Shown here piece after piece: positions 36,549-45,939 of a DNA stretch of 64,000 nt (position 1 is its first letter; the number at the start of each line of letters is the position of its first letter). Source of the DNA: Gimesia aquarii (lineage in GTDB: Bacteria > Planctomycetota > Planctomycetia > Planctomycetales > Planctomycetaceae); the NCBI RefSeq assembly GCF_007748195.1, contig NZ_CP037920.1:558001-622000 (forward strand), read 5' to 3'. The position numbers and the translations under genes are program-made. The notes beneath the pieces are model-generated. The model did not search any database and was not told the DNA's origin. It was given only the letters and a program-made list of their open reading frames with translations.

Positions 36549-36794
36549 TTAGTCTTTCTTCTTCTCCACAACTCGGATCATATCCCAACGCTTTGTTTTG
36601 GAACGTGGACGACTTTCGATAATCTCGACAGTGTCCCCTTCCTGTGCTTCATTTTTTTCATCATGAACATGGCACACCGTACGGCCGCGAACAGTCTTTC
36701 CGTACATCGGATGACGATATCGTCTTTGGATTTCCACCCGTAACGTTTTATCCATTTTGGCGCTAGCCACGGTGCCTGTTAATATTTTTCGCAT
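36549..36794 (-). CDS. rpsQ: Ribosomal protein S17
   Basis: 81 residues. GTVASAKMDKTLRVEIQRRY, HPMYGKTVRGRTVCHVHDEK and GDTVEIIESRPRSKTKRWDM match S17, an early 16S rRNA binder. GAGGA lies upstream of the ATG at 36794. Confidence 0.96.
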   Translation of the reverse strand: MRKILTGTVASAKMDKTLRVEIQRRYRHPMYGKTVRGRTVCHVHDEKNEAQEGDTVEIIESRPRSKTKRWDMIRVVEKKKD

Positions 36795-36816
36795 TTAATT
36801 TCCTCAACGAGCCTCA

Positions 36817-37026
36817 TTAAGCATTCTTTTGCAGACTTAAGTCACGCTCACGCTGAATTGTCTGGATTCGTGCAATTTCACGTCTTAGTCGCTTGATGTT
36901 ACTCGGTGCATCAAGCCTTTCAGTTGCCGCTTGAAACCGCAACTGAAACAACTCTTTTTGTGTTTCCTGCAGAGCGAATGATAATTGCTCGTCATTCATC
37001 TCTCGTAATTCACTCGCTTTGGTCAT
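36817..37026 (-). CDS. rpmC: Ribosomal protein L29
   Basis: 69 residues. KASELREMNDEQLSFALQET, KELFQLRFQAATERLDAP and the basic end NIKRLRREIARIQTIQRERD fit L29, near the tunnel exit. It sits in the expected place between rplP and rpsQ. Confidence 0.95.
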   Translation of the reverse strand: MTKASELREMNDEQLSFALQETQKELFQLRFQAATERLDAPSNIKRLRREIARIQTIQRERDLSLQKNA

Positions 37027-37117
37027 CAGTCAAACCCAATGATGTTTTGCAGTCTGACCCAAAAGGGTAAGACAGGACTAAAGTGATAAAAATTTCAATA
37101 ACTTGACATTAACCAGA

Positions 37118-37537
37118 TCAAATGGAAGGGCGGCGTTCGACCAACCTGACATTCACTGGTAGCTTATGTGCGACACGTGCAAAACAACGTTTTGCTGCCT
37201 CTTTCGAAACTCCCGATAATTCAAACAACACTGTGCCCGGCTTAATGACGGCAACCCAGTGATCCGGCTCCCCTTTTCCTTTACCCATACGGGTCTCCAG
37301 AGGACGGGATGTAACCGACTTCTGAGGAAAGATGCGGATATAAAGTTTACCTTCACCTCGAACATATTGTGTTGCTGCAATACGGCAAGCTTCAATGGTA
37401 TTTGCTGCTATGTGCCCAGGATCCAGAGATTGTAAGCCCCATTCACCAAAGGCAACAGTGTTACCACGTGTCGCATTACCTTTTATGCGCCCTCTTTGGC
37501 TTTTGCGGTGCTTGACCCGCTTTGGCATTAGCGCCAT
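37118..37537 (-). CDS. rplP: Ribosomal protein L16, overlapping rpsC
   Basis: 139 residues from the ATG at 37537. GAGGAG seven bases upstream lies within the rpsC coding sequence. MALMPKRVKHRKSQRGRIKG is the conserved L16 start, so the 62-bp overlap with the rpsC 3' end (to 37476) is real and not a misplaced start. Other L16 parts are GEWGLQSLDPGHIAANTIEA and RGEGKLYIRIFPQKSVTSRP. L16 positions A-site tRNA and is needed for late 50S assembly. It precedes rpmC. Confidence 0.96.
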   Translation of the reverse strand: MALMPKRVKHRKSQRGRIKGNATRGNTVAFGEWGLQSLDPGHIAANTIEACRIAATQYVRGEGKLYIRIFPQKSVTSRPLETRMGKGKGEPDHWVAVIKPGTVLFELSGVSKEAAKRCFARVAHKLPVNVRLVERRPSI

Positions 37538-38177
37538 CGCGATTCTCCTCATCTGAATAATCACCAAGGTCGATCCAAACTTTCACTCCGATGACTCCGA
37601 AGGTGGTGTGTGCCTCGCGGAATCCGTAGTCAACATGTCGTTGCAAAGTCGAGAGTGGAATTGAGCCACGGCTTGCTTTTTCACGCCGCGACATTTCTGC
37701 TCCACCCAATCGACCTGAAAGCTCGATTTTAATTCCATGAACGCCCGTTTCCATTACCTGGTCCAGGGCACGTTTAATTGTGCGACGAAAGCTACCGCGC
37801 TTCGATAATTGCTGAGCGATATCTTCCGCAACTAATGCTGCACTTTGCAGTGCATTATCAACTTCAATAATCTTCAATTCCATACGGCGACCGGTCAGGT
37901 CTTCCAGTTCTGCTTTTAACCGGTCAACTTCCTGTCCCTTACGACCAATAATAATTCCGGGGCGAGCCGTAAATAAGTGTACCACAACCTGATCGCGAGT
38001 TCGTTCGATCTCGACTTTAGGAATACCGGCAAACTTATACTTCGTTTGAATAAATTTACGGACTTTCTGGTCTTCAACCAACAGTGCCCCAAAATCTTTC
38101 TTGGAGGCATACCAGCGACTTCTCCAGTCTTCTACCACGCCGATTCGAAATCCGGTTGGTCGAACTTTTTGCCCCAT
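37476..38177 (-). CDS. rpsC: Ribosomal protein S3
   Basis: 233 residues. GQKVRPTGFRIGVVEDWRSR, the KH-type segment IEIERTRDQVVVHLFTARPG IIIGRKGQEVDRL in split form, and GRLGGAEMSRREKASRGSIP are S3. The C-terminal tail (DEENRDGANAKAGQAPQKPK) is where rplP begins in another frame. S3 lines the mRNA entry tunnel. The ATG at 38177 follows AAGGAT. Confidence 0.96.
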   Translation of the reverse strand: MGQKVRPTGFRIGVVEDWRSRWYASKKDFGALLVEDQKVRKFIQTKYKFAGIPKVEIERTRDQVVVHLFTARPGIIIGRKGQEVDRLKAELEDLTGRRMELKIIEVDNALQSAALVAEDIAQQLSKRGSFRRTIKRALDQVMETGVHGIKIELSGRLGGAEMSRREKASRGSIPLSTLQRHVDYGFREAHTTFGVIGVKVWIDLGDYSDEENRDGANAKAGQAPQKPKRAHKR

Positions 38178-38262
38178 GATTCAGGTTATCCTTTAAGTAG
38201 TTCAGTTTGAATATGATGAGTTAAGACGTTGACAAATCAACAATCAAAATAGTGTATTAGGT

Positions 38263-38607
38263 TTAAGGAAGCTCTGGTGCTTCAATTGCAATATGAATGT
38301 GTGACATTCGGCGTCTGATGGTATATGCCATACCTCTGGCACGGGGCTGAATCCGCTTGAACATCGGCCCGCCATCAACGCGTGCTTCTGTAATCTTCAG
38401 ACCCTCAACATTACGGGCACCTTTGTCTTCAGCATTGGCGACCGCACTTTTGATGACTTTTTCGAGAAAACGTGCTCCTCGGTTTGGAAGATACTTTAAA
38501 GAATCCAAACCTTCGGAAGTTGTCATTCCTCGAACCAGATCCGCAAAAGGACGAACTTTCGTTGCTGAAATTCGTGCAAATTTATGTGTTGCTCGAACTT
38601 GTCCCAT
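38263..38607 (-). CDS. rplV: Ribosomal protein L22
   Basis: 114 residues. ARISATKVRPFADLVRGMTT and the C-terminal GGPMFKRIQPRARGMAYTIR with RRMSHIHIAI are L22. It lines the peptide exit tunnel, where changes give macrolide resistance in other species. GGAG lies eight bases before the ATG. Confidence 0.97.
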   Translation of the reverse strand: MGQVRATHKFARISATKVRPFADLVRGMTTSEGLDSLKYLPNRGARFLEKVIKSAVANAEDKGARNVEGLKITEARVDGGPMFKRIQPRARGMAYTIRRRMSHIHIAIEAPELP

Positions 38608-38687
38608 GACAATTACTCCACTTCACTATTGCATAATTCTTATACGTTATCGACTGTCACAGTCGTAATAACAACAAACAAAAACGT

Positions 38688-38954
38688 TTATTTCTTCTTA
38701 GCGGTATGGCCGCGAAAGGTGCGGGTCTGGGAAAATTCACCCAATTTATGCCCTACCATTTCTTCGGTAACATATACGCTTAAGTGAGCGCGCCCATTAT
38801 GCACCAGGAATGTGTGGCCTACAAATTCCGGAGCAATGGTTGAAGCCCGAGCCCATGTCTTAATCGATTCTTTTTTACCCGATTCGTTCAGCTTCTCAAT
38901 CTTTTTGAGAAGCTTTACATCAACATAAGGCCCTTTTTTCAGTGAGCGACCCAT
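38688..38954 (-). CDS. rpsS: Ribosomal protein S19
   Basis: 88 residues from the ATG at 38954 (GAGGA upstream); a TTG five codons earlier is rejected. [20 protein letters not shown] and [20 protein letters not shown] are diagnostic. S19 is on the 30S head and forms an inter-subunit bridge. It follows rplB. Confidence 0.97.
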   Translation of the reverse strand: MGRSLKKGPYVDVKLLKKIEKLNESGKKESIKTWARASTIAPEFVGHTFLVHNGRAHLSVYVTEEMVGHKLGEFSQTRTFRGHTAKKK

Positions 38955-39012
38955 AAAACTTGTCCTCAATTATCGAAAACGATATTTAAACTTTTAAAAT
39001 CAAACTATTTTC

Positions 39013-39870
<858 letters not shown>

Positions 39871-39952
39871 AATTTATCCCCTCGAAATATGTTTGGTTTT
39901 GAAACCAATCATTAAAAAAATCTTTAAGTCAAACTCGACACAAAACACGTTT

Positions 39953-40261
39953 TTAGAAGAACGAAATTCGATCATCTTCGTGAAGTTCGACAATTGCCTT
40001 TTTCCACGATTTGGTATAACCAATTTTGTGTTTATGTCGACGCGGTTTTCCGATTCTGTTTTGAGTGCGAACTGAAACAACACGCACATTCCACAAATCA
40101 GAAACCGCATTCTTAATGTCTGTTTTTGTAGCAGACTTATCAACAACGAACGTATATGAATTATAAGACTCAGACAGGTGAGTCCCTTTTTCTGTAACCA
40201 ATGGCCGGATGACGACCTGATACGGCTTCAGTTGAACGCCTTTTTTTAAACCATCCGACAT
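39953..40261 (-). CDS. rplW: Ribosomal protein L23
   Basis: 102 residues. VVIRPLVTEKGTHLSESYNS, then YTFVVDKSATKTDIKNAVS and VVSVRTQNRIGKPRRHKHKI, match L23 at the exit-tunnel rim, the docking site for trigger factor. GAGG precedes the ATG. Confidence 0.95.
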   Translation of the reverse strand: MSDGLKKGVQLKPYQVVIRPLVTEKGTHLSESYNSYTFVVDKSATKTDIKNAVSDLWNVRVVSVRTQNRIGKPRRHKHKIGYTKSWKKAIVELHEDDRISFF

Positions 40262-40314
40262 GACAACTAACCTCGATATCCAAACTGGAATATTAAACTA
40301 CAAATCGCGTTAAA

Positions 40315-40944
40315 TTAACCTTCAGACCGGCCAAGTAAGCGGTCTAAGGCAGACTTGGTCAAAACCATTTGCCGTTGATGTAGAATGTCATAAGCATTCA
40401 AATCAGCAGCCGGTGAGACCTGAACTTTCTCAATATTTCGAGCAGACTTCCAGACAACAGGATCATGCTGGTCGATCGTCAGCAAACAGCTGGTCTCAGA
40501 CAATCCCAGTGCTTTCAGTACGCTTGTGACTTCTTTAGTCTTGGGCACTTCCATTGCTAATTCATCAATGAGCGTCACTTGCTCATCTTCAAATTTACTT
40601 AAAATGGCCATACGTGTTGCCAGCTTTACCGCTTTTTTGGGCAGACGATATGACCAGTCTTTGGGTCTCTTGGCAAATGTATGACCACCACCTCGACGTA
40701 CGGGTGTGCGAGAAGAACCGGCACGAGCACGGCCTGTTCCCTTTTGGCGATACAACTTTGCTGTACTGCCTCTCACTTCACCACGGGTTTTGGTTTTGGA
40801 AGAACCAATTCTTTTATTCGCCTCATACATCACTACTACATCGTGTAGCAATTGACGATTGATGCCACCCGCCAATTCGGTAGCTTCGAACTCATATTTG
40901 CCAACTTCTTTGCCAGCTTTATCTTGAATTGCAACAGAAATCAT
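40315..40944 (-). CDS. rplD: Ribosomal protein L4
   Basis: 209 residues. KTRGEVRGSTAKLYRQKGTG RARAGS in split form, and GGGHTFAKRPKDWSYRLPKK, identify L4. The extended loop reaches the tunnel, and in E. coli L4 autoregulates the S10 operon. It lies between rplC and rplW. Confidence 0.96.
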   Translation of the reverse strand: MISVAIQDKAGKEVGKYEFEATELAGGINRQLLHDVVVMYEANKRIGSSKTKTRGEVRGSTAKLYRQKGTGRARAGSSRTPVRRGGGHTFAKRPKDWSYRLPKKAVKLATRMAILSKFEDEQVTLIDELAMEVPKTKEVTSVLKALGLSETSCLLTIDQHDPVVWKSARNIEKVQVSPAADLNAYDILHQRQMVLTKSALDRLLGRSEG

Positions 40945-40999
40945 TTTGACACCATTTATTAAGGCAGAACTACCTGATTACCTCAAACACTCAAAAGAA

Positions 41000-41689
41000 C
41001 TAATACTTATTGGTATGGCGAATGACCAGGTTTCCACCATTGGGTCCCGGCACTGCCCCCCGTACCAGGAGAAGATTATTCTCCTCGTCAACACGCACAA
41101 CCTTCAAATGCCTTACAGTAATCTGCTTGCCACCATATCGACCACCCATGCGGGTTCCCTTCATCACACGGGAAGGGTCTGCACTCTGACCAATGGAACC
41201 ACCGTGGCGATGAACTCGCTTTACACCATGGGTCGCACGTTGGCCAGCAAAATTATGTCTCTTCATCACCCCAGCAAAACCACGCCCCTTACTGGTGCCA
41301 ATAACATCAATGAATGCCACATCGGAAAATAAAGAGACGTTCAATTCATTTCCAACAGCACAACCATGATCTTCACCATCAGTTCGGAACTCACGGATAA
41401 ATCGTTTGGGTTCACAGCCCGCTTTCTCAGCAGCAGCAACACCTGATTCACTTAGTTTTTTTTGTCGCTTGCTGTCAAGCGATGCCACATGTCCACGCTC
41501 GCTACGGGCAGACAGGCGGCGAGGCTTATCTTCAAAACCAACCTGAACCGCTTCATAGCCATCGGTGTCTACCGTACGCACCTGCAGGACATGACAAGGC
41601 CCAGCCTGTATTACAGTGACAGGAACCATTACCCCATCATCATAAACTTGCGTCATTCCGACCTTTTTACCCAGTAGACCGACAGGCAT
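41000..41689 (-). CDS. rplC: Ribosomal protein L3
   Basis: 229 residues from the ATG at 41689, where AGGG is eight bases upstream; a GTG and another ATG 6-9 bases further up are less well placed. MPVGLLGKKVGMTQVYDDGV and the Gln-rich W-loop region (GVKRVHRHGGSIGQSADPSR, TRMGGRYGGKQITVRHLKVV) are L3. It helps form the peptidyl-transferase centre. Confidence 0.96.
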   Translation of the reverse strand: MPVGLLGKKVGMTQVYDDGVMVPVTVIQAGPCHVLQVRTVDTDGYEAVQVGFEDKPRRLSARSERGHVASLDSKRQKKLSESGVAAAEKAGCEPKRFIREFRTDGEDHGCAVGNELNVSLFSDVAFIDVIGTSKGRGFAGVMKRHNFAGQRATHGVKRVHRHGGSIGQSADPSRVMKGTRMGGRYGGKQITVRHLKVVRVDEENNLLLVRGAVPGPNGGNLVIRHTNKY

Positions 41690-41848
41690 ACTCATCACCC
41701 TTAAATAACGGGAACAAAGCTTCTATGAAATCTGATCGCACAGAACAGCCAGAAGCATAGCATTACCAGCAAACGCTGGATCCCTAACCAATCAAGCAAA
41801 CCTGACGATTGCCAGACCTGCGAGCATCATAACGAAAACTGAAAAAGA

Positions 41849-42181
41849 CTAGTTTCCGCCAGCGGACGCCTTAATTTTAATATCAACTCCTGCAGGCAAT
41901 GATAATTTATTCAAAGCATCAATTGTTTTACCTGTAGGAGACAAAATATCTACCAAACGCTTATGAGTTCGAATTTCAAATTGCTCACGCGATTTTTTGT
42001 CAATGTGCGGTCCTTTAAGAACCGTGTAACGTTCAATCCGTGTGGGCAACGGAATGGGGCCATGCACGATCGCACCAGTTCGTTTGGCTGTATCAACAAT
42101 ATCTGCTGCTGACTGATCCAAAACGGAGTGATCATAAGCTTCCATGCGAATTCTAATTCGCTCTTGACTCGCAACGGCCAC
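41849..42181 (-). CDS. rpsJ: Ribosomal protein S10
   Basis: 110 residues from a GTG at 42181 (AGGA eight bases upstream); a TTG at 42184 is the alternative. [20 protein letters not shown] and [20 protein letters not shown] identify S10, which also serves as NusE in antitermination. It is the first gene of a separate unit with its own promoter at 42252-42280. Confidence 0.95.
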   Translation of the reverse strand: MAVASQERIRIRMEAYDHSVLDQSAADIVDTAKRTGAIVHGPIPLPTRIERYTVLKGPHIDKKSREQFEIRTHKRLVDILSPTGKTIDALNKLSLPAGVDIKIKASAGGN

Positions 42182-42251
42182 CAATCATTTCCTTCTCTAA
42201 AATAAGATTCTCACCCTGCTTAGAGACCTTCTCCGTGCAAGGAAGCGAGCA

Positions 42252-42280
42252 ATAGTAATGAGACCCTCTTCGCTTGTCAA
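42252..42280 (-). promoter_or_regulatory. Promoter of the S10 block (rpsJ)
   Basis: TTGACA (42280-42275) and TACTAT (42257-42252) with a 17-bp spacer on the minus strand. The start lies near 42245 with a leader of about 65 nt. Three AACGCTT copies (42291, 42300, 42335) lie just upstream of the -35. Confidence 0.75.
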
Positions 42281-42445
42281 CAACCTGAAGAACGCTTAAA
42301 ACGCTTTTTTTCAAATTCTGACATTCTCGTAGAGAACGCTTACCATGCAGTGTTCAAATGAGAACTTAAGTCCACATTCAACGAAGAGATACGTTACCCG
42401 TTCTGCTGACAGATACCAAGCGATGAAGGCGGGAAATCTTCAAGA

Positions 42446-44545
42446 TTATCCAATCATCTCTTTTAAAACGCTTGGTGGGGCAGGGGCATACTTTAACGGT
42501 TCCATTGAGAAGGAAGCTCTTCCCTGAGAAAGGCTACGAATTTGGGTGGAATAACCAAAAAGTTGTGATAATGGCGCTTCCACTTCCATCACACACAGAT
42601 CACTTCGCCATTCCGTGTTTAACACAGCGGCATTTCGTGCGCTAAGATCAGCTTGGATATTTCCACGGAATTCATCAGGAGTGACCACCTCCATTTTCAT
42701 GATTGGTTCTAGTAGCTGAATTTGGGCGTCCATGATGCAGCCATGCAGAGCTTCGGATACTGCAGCTTCTACAGCGACGTCGGTCGTTTCTCCCTCTCTG
42801 GTTTGGGCATCAATGATCACAAACTGCACATTCAATAAAGGGAAGCCAACCTGCCCGCCTCCCTCCAGCCCCATTTTCAATGTTTCCAGCATTGTTTTTT
42901 CGAAGGCTGGGTCCAATTCGCCTGGTTTCAGATTGCTGATAATGGAAACGGAAGAATCCCCTTTAAAGGGCTCCAGTCTTAGTTTTACCTTGAAATAAAG
43001 ATTCCCTCCTGCAGAAGGGCGGCTGAATTCCACTACTTTCTCAACGGCCTTCGATACTGTTTCACGATAACTGACGCGTGGTTTATGCACACGAATACTC
43101 AGGTTGAATTCTTTCTGCATCCGATTTCGTAACACTTCAAGATGCAGTTCTCCCATTCCGGAAACAATGGTTTGCCCTGTTTCCTCATTGGGGGTGGCTT
43201 TGAAGGTAGGGTCTTGTCTGGCTAGTTTCTGTAGTGTTTCTTCCAGTTTTTTTCGGTCAGCGCTGGACTCGGGTTCGACTGCCATCGAGATCACTGTTTC
43301 CGGGAACGAGATGCTTTCCAGGAGAATGGGATGTCGAATATCACACAGAGTGTCTCCGGTAACGGCTTCTTTCGGGCCTATGACACCAGCGATATCGCCT
43401 GCATCAATGCAGTCCGTCTCAACTTTCTCACGCGAGTCAGCGTGGACGCGCCAAAGCTGGCTGATTAATTCTTTCTTACCCGTCCGGGCATTTAACAGGC
43501 GACTTCCACTTTTCAGTTGGCCGGAATAGACCCGCATGAAACATAAATCACCATGTTTATCTGCTTGAATTTTAAAGACCAGTCCACACATCGGCTCATC
43601 GACTGAGGGGCCTCTTGATTCGGACTCGCCTGCCTTGCCGCCTCTCTTTTTGGGTTGAGGATTAATTCCTTTCACAGGTGGTCGGTCCAGTGGGCTTGGG
43701 AGGTAGTTCCCCACGGCATCCAGGACTGGCTGCACTCCGATATAATTCAATGAAGAGCCACAATACGTTGGTTGTAAGTCTCCCTTGAGTGCGGCAATTC
43801 TCAGTAGCCGCAGGATGTCTGCCTCGGCAATCTCTTCAGTTTCATAATATTGCTCAAGAATTTCGTCATCCAGTTCGGCAACAGATTCGAGTAGCTTTCC
43901 CCGCCATTCCTGGGCTCGTTCCAGATAGGATTCCGGAATCTCTTTGGCTTCAAATTGGGAACCTTTGGAGTCGGCATCGTAATACAGAGCCTGCATTTTG
44001 ATTAAATCGATGATTCCCTGGAAGGAGTCATCGGCAGAGGTCGAGCCTTCACCGATGGGAATTTGCATTGCCACTGGTTTGGCACCAAGCCTTTTTTCAA
44101 TTTCTTGAAAGGTGCGTTCAAAACTTGCGCCGATACGATCCATCTTATTAATGAAGCAAATGCGGGGCACATTATATTTATCGGCCTGTCGCCAGACTGT
44201 CTCGCTTTGTGCTTCGACTCCCTCCATGGCGCTAAAGACGACCACAGCGCCATCGAGTACACGCAGGCTGCGTTCTACCTCGGCTGTAAAGTCAACATGC
44301 CCGGGGGTATCAATGATATTGATCGAGTAGTCTTTCCATTGGCAGCTAATCGCAGCGGAGTAGATCGTGATGCCCCGCTTGGCTTCTTCTTCATCAAAAT
44401 CGGTAATGGTCGTTCCTTCATCGACATTTCCCATGCGATGTGATGAGCCGGTGTAAAACAAGATTCTCTCGGAAGTTGTTGTCTTACCCGCGTCAATATG
44501 GGCAATGATTCCGATGTTTCTGATTTTCTCTGTTGAAGCTGACAT
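42446..44545 (-). CDS. fusA: Elongation factor G
   Basis: 699 residues. GTPase motifs are intact: AHIDAGKTTTSERI (G1), DTPGHVDF (G3) and NKMD (G4), with switch I GTTITDFDEEEAKRGITI. EF-G domains II-V follow, with GMGELHLEVLRNRM and the C-terminal AEVDGVxx-like GYSTQIRSLSQGRASFSMEP. A Lys/Gly/Glu-rich insertion (PKKRGGKAGESESRGPS) lies after the G domain. Planctomycetes often have several EF-G copies (spdEFG1/2); this syntenic one is probably the main translocase, but this is inference. tuf is not next to it. A weak own promoter is possible after the rpsG terminator. Confidence 0.95.
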   Translation of the reverse strand: MSASTEKIRNIGIIAHIDAGKTTTSERILFYTGSSHRMGNVDEGTTITDFDEEEAKRGITIYSAAISCQWKDYSINIIDTPGHVDFTAEVERSLRVLDGAVVVFSAMEGVEAQSETVWRQADKYNVPRICFINKMDRIGASFERTFQEIEKRLGAKPVAMQIPIGEGSTSADDSFQGIIDLIKMQALYYDADSKGSQFEAKEIPESYLERAQEWRGKLLESVAELDDEILEQYYETEEIAEADILRLLRIAALKGDLQPTYCGSSLNYIGVQPVLDAVGNYLPSPLDRPPVKGINPQPKKRGGKAGESESRGPSVDEPMCGLVFKIQADKHGDLCFMRVYSGQLKSGSRLLNARTGKKELISQLWRVHADSREKVETDCIDAGDIAGVIGPKEAVTGDTLCDIRHPILLESISFPETVISMAVEPESSADRKKLEETLQKLARQDPTFKATPNEETGQTIVSGMGELHLEVLRNRMQKEFNLSIRVHKPRVSYRETVSKAVEKVVEFSRPSAGGNLYFKVKLRLEPFKGDSSVSIISNLKPGELDPAFEKTMLETLKMGLEGGGQVGFPLLNVQFVIIDAQTREGETTDVAVEAAVSEALHGCIMDAQIQLLEPIMKMEVVTPDEFRGNIQADLSARNAAVLNTEWRSDLCVMEVEAPLSQLFGYSTQIRSLSQGRASFSMEPLKYAPAPPSVLKEMIG

Positions 44546-44707
44546 CTTATTCTACAATCCTGTCTGTAAAATCATCTCGTAGTAGCGTTTCTATTAAACA
44601 CAAACCATTCTGCCGGGACTAGCCTGTGTCCAGGTTTTTTGTAGTGTCTCCAGGAGTGTTTGGGCCTCATGTCATCGCTTTGGAGCCGCTACGGTTAAAT
44701 TGGACGC

Positions 44708-44736
44708 GTTATAGATACATCGCACTCTACCAACAA
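44708..44736 (-). promoter_or_regulatory. Weak candidate promoter for fusA
   Basis: TTGTTG (44736-44731) and TATAAC (44713-44708), 17-bp spacer, just after the rpsG terminator. The -35 matches only three of six consensus bases. Confidence 0.4.
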
Positions 44737-44780
44737 AAAAAGACGCACGAAGTATTGGCTGAAAGCCATACCAGTGCGTC
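44735..44780 (-). terminator. Terminator after rpsG
   Basis: An outer 7-bp stem (GACGCAC 44742-44748 with GTGCGTC 44774-44780) encloses an inner imperfect stem, then seven T on the minus strand (complement of 44735-44741). It lies 22 bp past the rpsG stop and separates rpsL-rpsG from fusA. Confidence 0.8.
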
Positions 44781-44801
44781 CGAATGATCTTAAAAACTAC
44801 C

Positions 44802-45281
44802 TTAGCGAGAGAAGGCGAAGTGAGCAAATGCTTTGTTCGCTTCAGCCATTCGATGGATGTTCTCGCGTGTTGTCATTGCAGTACCTTCTCGCTTGTGAGC
44901 AGACAAAATCTCGTCAGCGAGTCGAACGTCCATAGGGCGTCCTTTTTTAGCGCGAATCGCAGCCAAAATCCAGCGAATTGCCAGAGTTTGCTGTCGTTTC
45001 GGATTCACGGGAGTAGGAACCTGATACGTGGCTCCCCCAACTCGTTTTGAACGAACTTCAATACCTGGCTTCACATTCTCAACAGCTTGTGTGAAAACTT
45101 CAATCGGTTCCTCGTCTGGTACACGTTCCTTGATGCGGTCCAAGGCAGCATAAAAAACGTTTTGAGCAACACTTTTTTTGCCATCATGCATCAGGCAATT
45201 CACAAACTTTGAAGCCAACAGTGAATTAAACCGTGGATCTGGCTTGAGCTGTGATGCACTGGCTGTAAACTTCTTGCCCAT
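44802..45281 (-). CDS. rpsG: Ribosomal protein S7
   Basis: 159 residues from the ATG at 45281. A 47-codon extension is in frame but unlike S7 and runs into the rpsL 3' region. [23 protein letters not shown] in split form, [20 protein letters not shown] and [20 protein letters not shown] are diagnostic. S7 nucleates the 30S head and can regulate the str operon in E. coli. A terminator follows at once. Confidence 0.96.
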   Translation of the reverse strand: MGKKFTASASQLKPDPRFNSLLASKFVNCLMHDGKKSVAQNVFYAALDRIKERVPDEEPIEVFTQAVENVKPGIEVRSKRVGGATYQVPTPVNPKRQQTLAIRWILAAIRAKKGRPMDVRLADEILSAHKREGTAMTTRENIHRMAEANKAFAHFAFSR

Positions 45282-45372
45282 TCCTACAATTCCTCTGACT
45301 TTAATTTCAATGCCCGAACTGAGCACTGACTGAATGTAATCAAATACTTGAAAATCGAATATTAAAGAACGC

Positions 45373-45744
45373 CTATTTGGGGCGTTTTGTACCATAGCGA
45401 CTACGTGCCTGACGGCGGTCATTCACACCAAGGGTGTCAAGTACTCCGCGGATCACTTTATAGCGAACACCAGGCAAGTCACGAACACGACCACCGCGTA
45501 CCAGAACAATCGAGTGTTCCTGCAGGTTGTGACCTTCTCCAGGAATATAGGCTGTCAGCTCTTTTCCATTTGAAAGTCGTACACGAGCGACTTTACGCAA
45601 GGCGGAGTTTGGCTTTTTAGGAGTTACCGTTTTGACCTGTAAACACACACCGCGCTTCTGAGGGCAACCCTCCAGCAGGGGAGTTTTACTCTTGGAAACT
45701 GGCTTTTTTCTCGGTTTACGAATCAACTGGTTAATTGTTGGCAT
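45373..45744 (-). CDS. rpsL: Ribosomal protein S12
   Basis: 123 residues. [40 protein letters not shown] (with the K43-type lysine of the decoding site) and [20 protein letters not shown] identify S12, where changes give streptomycin resistance in other species. It starts the str block, with its own promoter at 45853-45881. Confidence 0.97.
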   Translation of the reverse strand: MPTINQLIRKPRKKPVSKSKTPLLEGCPQKRGVCLQVKTVTPKKPNSALRKVARVRLSNGKELTAYIPGEGHNLQEHSIVLVRGGRVRDLPGVRYKVIRGVLDTLGVNDRRQARSRYGTKRPK

Positions 45745-45852
45745 TGAGACAACCCATCTTCACTCAAATCTGAAACGTCAGTAAATATATTATATACAAA
45801 TGGCCACTAATTTTATCCAAGCTAGTTCTATTGCCAGCAATAGGAACGGGAC

Positions 45853-45881
45853 AATGTATCCCGCCTTACTGCATCCGTCAA
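45853..45881 (-). promoter_or_regulatory. Promoter of the str block (rpsL-rpsG)
   Basis: TTGACG (45881-45876) and TACATT (45858-45853) with a 17-bp spacer on the minus strand, between rpoC and rpsL. The leader of about 100 nt opens with a hairpin (CTATTG/CAATAG core, about 45822-45845). Confidence 0.7.
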
Positions 45882-45939
45882 GTCTCACGCTGAGTCCATT
45901 TACGGTTCTGCTGTAAGACACTTCTCACAGGGAATGAGT

